Source: Saccharothrix espanaensis DSM 44229
GTDB lineage: Bacteria; Actinomycetota; Actinomycetes; Mycobacteriales; Pseudonocardiaceae
Reading direction: 5' to 3'
DNA: 64,000 nucleotides
Assembly: GCF_000328705.1 (NCBI RefSeq)
Contig: NC_019673.1
Span: 8,691,501-8,755,500, forward strand
In this document: positions 15,400 to 23,527 of the stretch, one piece after another
Layout: the number at the start of each line of letters is the position of its first letter
How positions within the stretch are numbered: the stretch's first letter is position 1
The notes under the pieces: model-generated
What the model was told of the DNA's origin: nothing
The model's input: the letters and a program-made list of their open reading frames with translations, nothing else
The model's database searches: none
Position numbers and translations under genes: made by a program

Positions 15400-18344
15400 C
15401 GGCCCTCCTCACCCAGCACGCCCTGCACGCGGCTGAGGCTCACGTCGTCGTCGAACAACGACCCGGTGGTCCGCCACTGCCCGGGGCTGCGCTCGCTGTC
15501 GCCGCCGCCCTGCTGCTGGCCACCGCCGGCCATGCCGCCGCCCATCATGCCGCCCCCCATCATCCCGCCACCGGGGGACGACGTCGCCTGACCGTGCTGG
15601 TCCTGCATGGACGGCAGGGACGCCGATCCGGCCTGACCGGCGTTGGACGCGCTGGTGTCCGCGTTCAACCCCTGGTCCGCGCTGCCCGACGGGCTGCTCC
15701 ACGTGCTGTCCGACCCGGCCGAACCGCCGAGCACGGAGTCCGCGCCGTTGAAGCCGCCCGAGCCGCCGCCGAACACCGACGCGCCGGACGCGCTGGTCGT
15801 GCCGCCCGAGTCGGACGCCGCCGCGAAGCCCTGGTCGAACTGGCCGGCGAACGGCTGGCCCCCGAACTGGCCCCCGAACTGCCCACCGAACTGCTGCCCC
15901 GGGAACTGCTGGCCGTGCTGCACCGGCACGCCCTGCGGGGGCGTGAAAGCGGCGGTGTCAGGCGCGGGCATGGCGGTGAACGCGGGTGCGCCCGGACCGA
16001 CCGGTCCGCCGCCCACCCCGACCCCGACGCCGCCCGCGGGCGGACCAGCCGCACCACCGGAGGGCTCGGTGAAGCCACCCGGCGCGGCGGCGGGCTCGGT
16101 GAACCCGACCGGAGCGGCGGCCGGCTCGGTGACGCCGGGCGCGAAGCCCGCGTCCGCACCGGGGACGGCCGCGGCCGGCTCGGTGAAGCCCGGCGTGAAG
16201 CCCGCGTCGGCACCGCCCGAGGCCGCGGGGTCCGGGGAGCCGGACGCGCCCTCGGCGACGTTCGGCGTGCCCGGGTCGACGCCGAACGCCGGTTCGGTCT
16301 GGGCGATCAGCGGGTCGGCGGGCGCGGGCATGGTGGTGACCGGCTCGTCCAGGCCCGGCAGCGGCGGCAGCTCGTCCTTCGGCGAGTCCTCGCCGAACTC
16401 GACGCCGTACTCCTCCGGGCTGCCGTCGCCGTTGTCGACGGACAGGCTGATCTCACCGGTCAACGGGTCGACCTCGGCGGTGATGGCCAGGCCGTCGAGC
16501 TCGATCAGGGCCTTGCCGTCCGCGCCGGCCTCGACCGGGATCGCGTTGTCCACCGCGCCACCGCCCGCGGTGACCGCCGCGCCGGGAGCGCCCGGGGTCG
16601 CGCCCGGGGTCGCCGTGGCACCGGGGGTCGCGGTCGCGCCGGCCAGCGCCGACGCGAGCGCCGCGCCGCCGTTCTGGCCGGTCAGGGCCTGGAGGGCGTC
16701 GGGGTTCTTGCTGAAGTCGACGTCGTAGGTCTTCGGCTCGCTGGTGGGCGTGTCGACGGTGATCAGCACGTGGCCGTTCTCGTCCGGCTCGGTGACCTTG
16801 ATCTCGTTGTCGCCGCTCTTGATGGTGACGGTCTCGGGCTCTTCCTCACCCTTCACGCCGTCCGGCTTGCCGTCGCCGTCCAGGTCGCCAGGCTTGCCGT
16901 CGGGCTTGCCGTCACCGTCGAGGTCGTCCGGCTTGCCGTCGCCGTCGAGGTCGTCGGGCTTGCCGTCGCCGTTGGTGTCGCCGGGGATCTTGACGTCGTC
17001 GGGCTTGCCGTCGCCGTCCTTGTCCAGCGGGTTCTCCGGCTTCGGGATCTCGGGGACGGGCGGGGTGCCGCCGCCGGGGCCACCACCACCGGGACCGCCA
17101 CCGCCGGGGCCACCGCCACCAGGGCCGCCGCCCTTCTCGCCGCCGCCCTTGTCCCCACCCTTGTCGCCGCCCTTGTCCCCGCCCTTGTCATCGCCGCCCT
17201 TGTCGTCGGCGACGGCGGGGAACGGGTTCTCGAACCCGGCCATGTAGGACGCCAGGGTCTCCCACTTGGCGTCCACCGAGGTCTTGGTGTCCGAGCAGCA
17301 GGTCTTGAGCTGCTGGTACAGACCCCAGAACTCGACGTTGAACGACTGCTGGATCCACCGCTTGCACTGGTTGATCGCGAACTCTTTGTTCTCGTCGTTC
17401 AGGCTGCAGTCGTCGTCGTTGAGGCGTTCGGCGATGTTGCTGCCGGGCACCACCGAGTCGACCCAGCCGGCGATCTCGCGCACCCGGTCCTTGCCGTAGT
17501 CGCCCTCGCCGCGGGCGAACGAGACGACTTTCTCGGCCATGAACGTGTCGGCCTTGGCGACCCGTTCCCGGTACATCTCCAGGACCTCGTCGGCCTTGCT
17601 CTTGCACAGCGCGTAGACGCCGCTGACGGCGGTCCGGGTGAGTTCGGCCGCACCGTTGAGCCCATCACCCAGTTCGGTGATCTTCGGGACGATCTTGTCG
17701 GTGTAGTGCTCGTAGGACTTGGTGGCGGCCTTGCCCTCCCACTCGCCGTAGAGCGTCTTGAGCTGACCGTCGACGTCGGCCTTCAGCTCGTCGATCTTCG
17801 ACTTGGCGGTGCTGAACTCGTCGGCTTCGGCGAGGAACTTCTGGAAGTTGATGCCGCGCTGCTCGTTGTACGGCGTCTGGATGTGCTGGCCGAAGTCGAG
17901 GTTCGTGGTGCTGCCGAGGCAGTCTCCGGGCCGGTTGTTCCAGATCGGCAGGAACTTCTCGAAGACCTTCAGACCCGCCTGACCAGCGTCGAACAGCTCG
18001 TCGGAGGTCTTGGTGCCGGAGCCGGACGCGGTCGGCGGCTGCTTGCCGTCCAGCGTCGTCTGGCCCTGCTGGACCGCCTTGGTCTGCTCGCGGCTGTTGT
18101 AGCCCTTGGTGTCGCTCTCGGCCTTCGCCTCGTCGAGGCGGTCCTGCAGGTCCTCGTCGGAGCCGGCGCCCCAGTCCCAGAAGCTGGAGGTGTCGTAGCG
18201 CTCCTTGTACGCGTCCGCGCCGTCCGGGATGTCCCACGGCGGGGTGGAGGCGACGTAGGAGTACATCAGCTCCGACTTCTTGTCCTCCGACACGTTCGGG
18301 TCGTCGAGGACCGCCTTCACGTCGTCCCAGCTGGGCCCGGCCAT
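15396..18344 (-). CDS. large putative type VII-secreted protein with WxG motif, calcium-binding-like repeats and Met/Gly-rich tail
   Basis: A 982-residue protein with no recognised full-length family. Residues 1-375 are mostly helical with a W-E-G motif at 202-204 between two helices, as in WXG proteins. Residues 381-427 are Lys/Gly/Pro-rich. Residues 441-496 hold five D-x-D/N-G-D-G-K-P-D units like thrombospondin type 3 or dockerin calcium loops. Residues about 505-700 look beta-rich, and the rest is Ala/Pro/Gly-rich. Near the end comes G-G-G-M-M-G-G-G-M-M-G-G-G-M-A, then W-R-T-T-G-S-L-F-D-D-D. No signal peptide is visible. Its start overlaps the stop of an EspC-like gene (ATGA). Extracellular calcium-dependent folding after ESX export is an inference. 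Confidence 0.65.
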   Translation of the reverse strand: MAGPSWDDVKAVLDDPNVSEDKKSELMYSYVASTPPWDIPDGADAYKERYDTSSFWDWGAGSDEDLQDRLDEAKAESDTKGYNSREQTKAVQQGQTTLDGKQPPTASGSGTKTSDELFDAGQAGLKVFEKFLPIWNNRPGDCLGSTTNLDFGQHIQTPYNEQRGINFQKFLAEADEFSTAKSKIDELKADVDGQLKTLYGEWEGKAATKSYEHYTDKIVPKITELGDGLNGAAELTRTAVSGVYALCKSKADEVLEMYRERVAKADTFMAEKVVSFARGEGDYGKDRVREIAGWVDSVVPGSNIAERLNDDDCSLNDENKEFAINQCKRWIQQSFNVEFWGLYQQLKTCCSDTKTSVDAKWETLASYMAGFENPFPAVADDKGGDDKGGDKGGDKGGDKGGGEKGGGPGGGGPGGGGPGGGGPGGGTPPVPEIPKPENPLDKDGDGKPDDVKIPGDTNGDGKPDDLDGDGKPDDLDGDGKPDGKPGDLDGDGKPDGVKGEEEPETVTIKSGDNEIKVTEPDENGHVLITVDTPTSEPKTYDVDFSKNPDALQALTGQNGGAALASALAGATATPGATATPGATPGAPGAAVTAGGGAVDNAIPVEAGADGKALIELDGLAITAEVDPLTGEISLSVDNGDGSPEEYGVEFGEDSPKDELPPLPGLDEPVTTMPAPADPLIAQTEPAFGVDPGTPNVAEGASGSPDPAASGGADAGFTPGFTEPAAAVPGADAGFAPGVTEPAAAPVGFTEPAAAPGGFTEPSGGAAGPPAGGVGVGVGGGPVGPGAPAFTAMPAPDTAAFTPPQGVPVQHGQQFPGQQFGGQFGGQFGGQPFAGQFDQGFAAASDSGGTTSASGASVFGGGSGGFNGADSVLGGSAGSDSTWSSPSGSADQGLNADTSASNAGQAGSASLPSMQDQHGQATSSPGGGMMGGGMMGGGMAGGGQQQGGGDSERSPGQWRTTGSLFDDDVSLSRVQGVLGEEGR

Positions 18345-18646
18345 CAGTACTGGCTCCCCACGTTTTGCGCGTTCGTCGCCTCGACGTCACCGTACGTCGC
18401 GGCTCCGGAGGCGATCTTGCCCGCGAACGCCCCGAGGGTGCCCGCCATGTTCGTGATGCCCTTGCCGAAATTCTCGATCCCGGACTTGTACTTGCCGAAG
18501 TGCTGTTTGTGCGCCTGGCCGAATTCGCCTTCGGTGGTCTCGGTCTGGCCGACCTTCTTCAGATCGTCCGCCGTGTCCTTGGCGGCGTCGGAAATGCCCT
18601 TGGAGGCTTTTTGCATGGCCTCGGTGCTGGTGCCGTAACCGGCCAC
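18344..18646 (-). CDS. EspC/WXG100-like small helical protein
   Basis: A 100-residue all-helical protein starting with GTG 18646 (GGAGGGGAG about eight bases upstream). It begins M-A-G-Y-G-T, like the 105-residue WXG100 protein at 22592-22909. It has a central F-G-x-A-H and an A-x-x-Y-x-x-x-E-A-T near the end, the pattern of EspC-type ESX-secreted proteins (A-x-x-Y-x-x-x-D/E). A WxG turn is absent. It heads a transcript with the 982- and 158-residue proteins and overlaps the former by ATGA. It is probably co-secreted with, or a partner of, the 982-residue protein. The family call is by pattern only. Confidence 0.6.
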   Translation of the reverse strand: MAGYGTSTEAMQKASKGISDAAKDTADDLKKVGQTETTEGEFGQAHKQHFGKYKSGIENFGKGITNMAGTLGAFAGKIASGAATYGDVEATNAQNVGSQY

Positions 18647-18812
18647 GGCGCTTCACTCCCCTCCGTGGCGCGACGGCCACGACCTTCTGCCGAACTCGTC
18701 CGTTGTGACGCGACGCTCCGGCGCCCGGTTCCCATCGTGGCACCCGGTGCGGAGGTCCGACGGCTTTTCCGAACGGCTCCTTGCAGGTGTAAACGGCCGA
18801 CCGGCGAAGGGG

Positions 18813-19226
18813 TCACGCCTGCCGGGGCGGCTGTCCGGGTCCGGGCGGCGGCGGGGAGTACCCCTGCGGCGGGCCCGGCGGGAACTGCGGCTGCCCCTGG
18901 GGAGCCGGGCCCGGCGGGAACTGGCCGGACGGGAACTGGCCCTGCGGCGAGTGTCCGTAACCGGGCTGGCCGTAACCGGCCTGACCGGGCTGGGCCTGGC
19001 CGGGCGGGAGCTGACCGGGCGGGACCTGACCGGGAGCGCCGTGAGGAGCCTGGCCCGGCTGGCCGTAGGGGTTCTGACCAGGGGGGACCTGGCCGGGCGG
19101 GCCGTAGGGGTACTGGCCCGGCGGCGGCGCGCTGCTCTTGTTCTTCTTCACCAGCACGACGATCACCACCACCAGCGCGGCGACCACCAGGACGAACAAG
19201 GTCAACGGGATGATGCCGATACCCAT
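18813..19226 (-). CDS. small membrane protein with Pro/Gly/Gln-rich tail
   Basis: A 137-residue protein. Residues 4-26 form a strong hydrophobic helix (I-I-P-L-T-L-F-V-L-V-V-A-A-L-V-V-V) followed by K-K-N-K, so the N-terminus is outside and the tail cytoplasmic by the positive-inside rule. The remaining 110 residues are low-complexity repeats of P-G-Q, P-P-G-Q and Y-G-Q-P. Start ATG 19226 has GGGGG nine bases upstream. It begins 25 bp after glmM on the same strand. Such tails are common in actinobacterial membrane proteins and say little about function. A link to the ESX genes is only positional. Confidence 0.6.
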   Translation of the reverse strand: MGIGIIPLTLFVLVVAALVVVIVVLVKKNKSSAPPPGQYPYGPPGQVPPGQNPYGQPGQAPHGAPGQVPPGQLPPGQAQPGQAGYGQPGYGHSPQGQFPSGQFPPGPAPQGQPQFPPGPPQGYSPPPPGPGQPPRQA

Positions 19227-19251
19227 TTCCAGAACCCCCGACAGTCGGCCG

Positions 19252-20586
19252 TCAGCCCACCGAGGAAACCACACCCGCCAGCCGGCGCGCCGCCGACTCG
19301 GCCAGTTCGTGCGTGGGGGCCTCCACCATCACGCGGACCAGCTGCTCGGTGCCCGACGGCCGGAGCAGCACGCGGCCGGTGTCGCCGAGCTCCTCGGTCA
19401 CCGACGCCACGGCCTCGCTCACCGACGCGTCCCGCGCCACCGCGGCCTTGTCGCCCACGACGACGTTGACCAGCACCTGCGGCAGGCGGCGCATCACGCC
19501 TGCCAGCTCGGCCAGCGACTTGCCGGTCTCGGCCATCCGGGACATCAGCCGCAGCGCGGTCAGCAGGCCGTCGCCGGTGGTGGCGTGCGCGGGTAGCACG
19601 ACGTGCCCGGACTGCTCGCCACCGAGCGCGTACCCGCCCGCGTGCAGCTCCTCCAGCACGTACCGGTCGCCCACGGCGGCAGTGCGCAAGGTCACGCCGT
19701 GCTCCCGCATCGCCAGGTGCAGCCCGAGGTTGCTCATCACGGTGGCGACCAGGGTGCCGTCGGTCAGCTCGCCGGCGTCCTTCATGGCCAGCGCGAGCAC
19801 GGCCATGATCTGGTCGCCGTCGACGTCGTTGCCGGCGGCGTCCACGGCCAGGCAGCGGTCCGCGTCGCCGTCGTGCGCGATGCCCAGGTCGGCCCCGTGC
19901 TCCAGCACGGCCGCGCGGACCAGGTCGAGGTGGGTGGAGCCGCAGCCGTCGTTGATGTTCAGGCCGTCCGGGTGGGCGTGGATCTCCACGACCTCGGCCC
20001 CGGCCCGGCGGTAGGCCTCCGGGGCGGCGGTGGAGGCGGCGCCGTTCGCGCAGTCCACGACGACCTTGACGCCGTCCAGGCGGTGCGGGGTGACCTTCAG
20101 CAGGTGCTCGACGTACTGGCTCTCGGCGTCGTCGATGTCGCGCACCCGGCCGATGCCCGCGCCGGTGGGCCGGTGGCCGACCTCGTCCATCTTGCGCTCG
20201 ATCTCGTCCTCGACCGCGTCGGCCAGCTTGTGCCCGCCCGCGCCGAACAGTTTCACGCCGTTGTCGGGCATCGGGTTGTGCGAGGCGGAGATCATCACGC
20301 CCATGTCCGCGCCCAGCGCGGCGACCAGGTGCGCCACGGCCGGCGTGGGCAGCACGCCCGCCCGCAGCACGTCCGCGCCGGCGGAGGTGAGGCCCGCCAC
20401 CACGGCGGCCTCCAGCATCTCGCCGCTGGCCCGCGGGTCGCGGCCGACCACGGCGACCGGTCGGTGCGAGCGGTCGTGCTCGGCGAGCACCCGGGCGGCC
20501 GAGGCGGCCACCGAGAGCGCGAGTTCCGGGGTCAGGTCGGCATTCGCCAGACCACGTACACCGTCAGTGCCGAACAGCCGACCCAT
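19252..20586 (-). CDS. glmM: phosphoglucosamine mutase GlmM
   Basis: Interconverts glucosamine-6-phosphate and glucosamine-1-phosphate, the step after GlmS. The 444-residue protein starts M-G-R-L-F-G-T-D-G-V-R-G. The phosphorylated catalytic serine is Ser102 in I-S-A-S-H-N-P, the metal loop is D-G-D-A-D-R, and the sugar-binding loop is G-G-E-Q-S-G-H. ATG 20586 has GGAGG 11 bases upstream. An in-frame ATG at 20595 would add three residues but lies only 2 bases from that site. Position after rplM-rpsI is conserved in actinobacteria. Confidence 0.97.
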   Translation of the reverse strand: MGRLFGTDGVRGLANADLTPELALSVAASAARVLAEHDRSHRPVAVVGRDPRASGEMLEAAVVAGLTSAGADVLRAGVLPTPAVAHLVAALGADMGVMISASHNPMPDNGVKLFGAGGHKLADAVEDEIERKMDEVGHRPTGAGIGRVRDIDDAESQYVEHLLKVTPHRLDGVKVVVDCANGAASTAAPEAYRRAGAEVVEIHAHPDGLNINDGCGSTHLDLVRAAVLEHGADLGIAHDGDADRCLAVDAAGNDVDGDQIMAVLALAMKDAGELTDGTLVATVMSNLGLHLAMREHGVTLRTAAVGDRYVLEELHAGGYALGGEQSGHVVLPAHATTGDGLLTALRLMSRMAETGKSLAELAGVMRRLPQVLVNVVVGDKAAVARDASVSEAVASVTEELGDTGRVLLRPSGTEQLVRVMVEAPTHELAESAARRLAGVVSSVG

Positions 20587-20633
20587 GATCGCCATGACCT
20601 CCGTGATGAACCACACACTTCGAGCGGAAAGCA

Positions 20634-20676
20634 CTGCGGGAGCAGCAGTTCGACGAAGAACTGGCTGCTCCCGCAG
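20634..20676 (-). terminator. terminator after rpsI
   Basis: Arms 20634-20651 and 20658-20676 pair over 18 bp with one bulged base and a 6-nt loop, 27 bp downstream of the rpsI stop and before glmM. This strong hairpin should end or attenuate the rplM-rpsI transcript. Confidence 0.8.
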
Positions 20677-20702
20677 GGTGGTGCGAAATCTCGACCGTGA
20701 GG

Positions 20703-21386
20703 TCAGCGCTTGCTGTACTGAGGCGCCTTGCGGGCCTTCTTCAGGCCGTACTTCTTGCGCTCCTTGACCCGGGGGTCACGGGTGAGGAAGCCGGCCTTCT
20801 TCAGCACCGGGCGGTCCTCGGAGTCCACGGCGATCAGCGCGCGGGCGATGGCCAGGCGCAGCGCACCGGCCTGGCCGGTGGTGCCGCCGCCGCCCAAGGT
20901 CGCGATGATGTCGAAGGTCTCGGGCTTCTCCGTGGTCACCAGGGGCTCGCGGATGAGCTGCTGGTGCACCTTGTTCGGGAAGTAGTCCTCGAGGGACTTC
21001 CCGTTCAGGGTGAACTTGCCGGTGCCGGGCAGCAGGCGCACCCGGACGATGGCCTGCTTGCGGCGACCGACGGTCTGCGCCAGGTGGTGCGCGCCCGCGC
21101 TGAGCACGGGGCGGGCCACGGGAGCGGGGGCCGGCTCGGCCTCGTCGCCCTCGGCGTCGGTGGCGTCGACCTCGGTGGCCTCGGCGTCGGGAGCCTGGGT
21201 GGCCTCGACCTCGGTCGCCTCGGCCGCGGGGGCGTCAGCGGCGTCGGTGGCCTCGACTGCCTCGGTGGTCTCGGCCTCGGGGGCCTCGGTCACCTCGGTG
21301 TCGGCGGTCTCGGTGGCCTCGACGTCGGCGGTCTCGACGGCGTCGACCTCGGCCTCGGGGGTGGTCACGGCGTTTTCCTCGGTCAC
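20703..21386 (-). CDS. rpsI: 30S ribosomal protein S9 with long acidic N-terminal extension
   Basis: Residues about 101-227 are the S9 core: V-G-R-R-K-Q-A-I-V-R-V, G-G-G-G-T-T-G-Q-A-G-A, and the C-terminal tail K-A-P-Q-Y-S-K-R that reaches the P-site tRNA. Residues 1-100 are an unusual low-complexity extension of Glu, Thr, Ala, Val and Asp with essentially no basic residues. Shorter extensions are known in actinobacteria; this one nearly doubles the usual ~130-residue protein. The start overlaps the rplM stop (ATGA). Confidence 0.97.
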   Translation of the reverse strand: MTEENAVTTPEAEVDAVETADVEATETADTEVTEAPEAETTEAVEATDAADAPAAEATEVEATQAPDAEATEVDATDAEGDEAEPAPAPVARPVLSAGAHHLAQTVGRRKQAIVRVRLLPGTGKFTLNGKSLEDYFPNKVHQQLIREPLVTTEKPETFDIIATLGGGGTTGQAGALRLAIARALIAVDSEDRPVLKKAGFLTRDPRVKERKKYGLKKARKAPQYSKR

Positions 21387-21826
21387 TGGGCGACCTTCTT
21401 GATCTCGAACGGCTGCGGCTGCTGCGCCGTGTGCGGGTGGCTCGGGCCCGTGTAGACCTTGAGCTTGCCGGCGATCACGCGGCCGAGGCGGTTCTTGGGC
21501 AGCATGCCCTTGATCGCCTTCTCGACCAGCCGGTCGGCACGGGTGTCGAGCACCTCGCCGAACGACCGCTGGCGGAGGCCGCCGGGGTGGCCGGAGTGGC
21601 GGTACACGAACTCCTGGTCGCGCTTCTTGCCGGTCAGCGCCACCTTGTCCGCGTTGATGATGATGACGAAGTCACCAGTGTCAACGTGGGGGGCGTAAGT
21701 CGGCTTGTGCTTGCCGCGCAGCAGCGTCGCGGCCTGGGTGGCGAGCCGACCGAGCACCACGTCCTGGGCGTCGATCACGTGCCAGGCTCGGGTCACCTCG
21801 CCGGGCTTCGGGCTGTACGTGCGCAC
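21383..21826 (-). CDS. rplM: 50S ribosomal protein L13
   Basis: L13 is an early-assembly large-subunit protein. The 147-residue sequence has the family features: W-H-V-I-D-A-Q-D-V-V-L-G-R-L-A-T near the start, G-D-F-V-I-I-I-N-A-D-K, and K-A-I-K-G-M-L-P-K-N-R-L-G-R. The GTG start at 21826 heads the rplM-rpsI operon. A consensus-like promoter lies about 130 bp upstream. Confidence 0.98.
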   Translation of the reverse strand: MRTYSPKPGEVTRAWHVIDAQDVVLGRLATQAATLLRGKHKPTYAPHVDTGDFVIIINADKVALTGKKRDQEFVYRHSGHPGGLRQRSFGEVLDTRADRLVEKAIKGMLPKNRLGRVIAGKLKVYTGPSHPHTAQQPQPFEIKKVAQ

Positions 21827-21953
21827 GGGTCTACCTCGTCGTCACTTGCGTCTGGGGTCATTGCGGCGGCTGCTCAGGCCAGACACCCCAGGTGGGCAAG
21901 TGGACCAGAACGAGGCACGCGAGGGCGCACCGGGTACCGCACAACAACGTAGG

Positions 21954-21983
21954 AAGATACCGGTTGGGTCGTGGCCGGGTCAA
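21954..21983 (-). promoter_or_regulatory. sigma-A-type promoter of rplM-rpsI
   Basis: On the minus strand TTGACC (21978-21983) is separated by 18 bp from TATCTT (21954-21959). Both boxes are close to the housekeeping consensus in an otherwise GC-rich context. The predicted transcript starts near 21947, giving a leader of about 120 nt before rplM. Confidence 0.65.
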
Positions 21984-22159
21984 AACGACCCCCGCCAACC
22001 GGGTCGGAGCCCTCGCCGCCGAGACGACGTGGACACCGGACGGGAGGACCCGTCAGAACGCCCGTAACGCGACGTTCAGGTCCCCGAGAGTACGCACCCC
22101 CGTCGGGAGCGCCGCACCCGGGGAACATCCAGTGGGCGCGAGGCCCGGTGGAACACGTA

Positions 22160-22200
22160 CGCGGGCCCCGGCAGCCTTGGAGGAGGCTCCGGGGCCCGCG
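22160..22200 (-). terminator. strong terminator after the WXG100 pair
   Basis: Outer arms 22160-22171 and 22189-22200 form a perfect 12-bp stem. Inside it, AGCCT (22173-22177) and AGGCT (22184-22188) pair further around a 6-nt loop with one bulged base. It lies 21 bp beyond the stop of the 95-residue WXG100 gene and insulates rplM from the ESX genes. Confidence 0.85.
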
Positions 22201-22221
22201 AGGGTCACGCGGTGACGCTGT

Positions 22222-22509
22222 TCACCAACGCGCGGTGTTCTTGGACTCCGCGGCGGAGTAGGCGTCGTTGGCCGAGGCGACGGCGGTACCGATCGCGGCC
22301 AGGACCTGCTGGAGGTCGGCGGCGGAGGTGTCCCACTTGTTCTGGACCTCCTGGTAGGCGCCGGAGGTGGCACCTTCCCACTGCGCGATGACCGGCGCGA
22401 TGCGGGACTTCAGGTCCTCGAGCTCCTGCTGGACCTTGTTCGCCTGGCCCTGGATGTCGCCGGCGGCGGAACCGAGAGCGCTGAAGTCGATCTTGATCTC
22501 GTCGTTCAT
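22222..22509 (-). CDS. WXG100-family ESX substrate
   Basis: A 95-residue helical hairpin protein with W-E-G at the turn (A-Q-W-E-G-A-T), the hallmark of EsxA/ESAT-6-like proteins. The C-terminal helix carries A-x-x-x-Y-x-x-A-E (N-D-A-Y-S-A-A-E), the Y-x-x-x-D/E secretion signal shifted slightly. It probably forms a heterodimer with the 105-residue protein 82 bp upstream and is exported by EccC. Its position next to rplM is that of esxT in the mycobacterial ESX-4 locus; orthology is inferred from synteny only. Confidence 0.9.
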   Translation of the reverse strand: MNDEIKIDFSALGSAAGDIQGQANKVQQELEDLKSRIAPVIAQWEGATSGAYQEVQNKWDTSAADLQQVLAAIGTAVASANDAYSAAESKNTARW

Positions 22510-22591
22510 GACGTCCCCTTGGAGGTGAATTCAGAATGTACAGGAAGATAATTCGAACAAAGCCGTGGAGCGGGCGACAGCGAATTCGCCG

Positions 22592-22909
22592 TCACGCACC
22601 GCCGCCGAGGCGACCGAGGATGGTCGACATCTCGGAGGACTGCTCCTCTTCCTGCTGGACGTAGGTCTGGACGCTGCCGGTGATCTGCTCGGCGATCGCG
22701 ACCAGGGCTTCCTGGAGCTTCGCGGCGTCGTCGTTGAAGCGGGCCATCAGGTTGTTGAACGCGTCCGCGGCGGAGCCCTTCCACGCCGGCGCCAGACCGT
22801 CGATGGTGTTCCGCAGGTTGTTCAGGATGCCCTGGACGTTGCCGTTGGTGCTCATGATGTCCTTGGCGGCGTTCTCGAGCGCCGGAACTCCGGTTGCGTA
22901 ACCAGCCAT
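22592..22909 (-). CDS. WXG100-family ESX substrate, partner protein
   Basis: A 105-residue WXG100 protein with the turn motif A-W-K-G-S-A-A-D-A-F. The C-terminal helix includes V-Q-T-Y-V-Q-Q-E-E-E, which matches the Y-x-x-x-D/E export signal recognised by EccC. By position and length it corresponds to esxU of ESX-4. It is the first gene of the pair and probably the CFP-10-like, signal-bearing partner. The N-terminus M-A-G-Y-A-T resembles that of the EspC-like protein at 18344-18646. Confidence 0.9.
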   Translation of the reverse strand: MAGYATGVPALENAAKDIMSTNGNVQGILNNLRNTIDGLAPAWKGSAADAFNNLMARFNDDAAKLQEALVAIAEQITGSVQTYVQQEEEQSSEMSTILGRLGGGA

Positions 22910-23064
22910 TGGGTGGAACCCCCTATGTAGGCGAGACCAGGCGTGCTTGCCTTCTCGGTTCGTTCAAGACTTCTGACGCAGACCTTGCCACGGTCGGTTC
23001 CACGCTGTCGCGACTTCTCCGGAAGTAGTTGCGCTAGTAAACGACCGGGCACCCCGGCGCGGGG

Positions 23065-23493
23065 TCAGTACAGGATTCGCGCTTGCGAAAAGTCCTCGTC
23101 ATCGGCCACTTCGGCGGGCAGCCGGCCACTCGGACCGGCTACCGGCCGGGCCCCTGCGGAAGTCCGCCGAGTTGCGGTATTTGCATTCGCGTCCGTTTGC
23201 TCATGCGATTTCCCGGGCTGCGGCGCGAGCAGTTCCGCACCGGTCGGCAACCGCTCGACCGGAAGGCCCCGGTGCGCCCGGAACCCGGTCGCCACCCGCT
23301 GGAGGTCGGCGGAGGTCGGCGCGTGCCCCTCCGGCTTCACGTCCCGGGCCTTCGCCCGGTCGGCCAGGTCCCGGTTGCGCCCCCGCTGCGCCGCGGTCTT
23401 CGCGCCCGCGTCGGCGGCGGCCCGCCGGCCCCTGGTCACCGCGGCGTCGAGGTCCGAGCGGAACCGGGCGAAGGCCTCCGGGATGCCGGTCAT
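23065..23493 (-). CDS. unrecognised small protein with acidic C-terminal tail, ESX-associated
   Basis: A 142-residue protein. Residues 1-60 are basic and helical (repeated A/R/D/K). Residues about 85-130 are polar and low-complexity. It ends A-D-D-E-D-F-S-Q-A-R-I-L-Y. There is no signal peptide or membrane segment. It lies between the Hsp70-like ESX gene and the WXG100 pair on the same strand. The tail matches that of the 158-residue protein at 14923-15399 (D-D-x-D-F-G/S...Q...L). This is the best hint that both belong to the secretion system. Function unknown. Confidence 0.65.
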   Translation of the reverse strand: MTGIPEAFARFRSDLDAAVTRGRRAAADAGAKTAAQRGRNRDLADRAKARDVKPEGHAPTSADLQRVATGFRAHRGLPVERLPTGAELLAPQPGKSHEQTDANANTATRRTSAGARPVAGPSGRLPAEVADDEDFSQARILY

Positions 23494-23527
23494 CGTCTGC
23501 TGTCCCCACTCCCGACTCGGGTCGACT

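Larger units (their letters stand above)
21827..22221. other. gene-free region upstream of rplM
   Basis: No coding sequence is supported in these 395 bp. It holds the rplM promoter (21954-21983), a leader of about 120 nt to rplM, and the strong hairpin (22160-22200) that ends the WXG100 transcript. Between the two I see nothing further. Confidence 0.7.

Noticed and set aside
15594..18638. A 1014-codon plus-strand frame opposite the 982-residue gene
   Set aside because: Low-complexity Val/Leu/Arg sequence that mirrors Gly/Asp-rich coding. The minus-strand gene is coupled by ATGA overlaps on both sides, which supports it.
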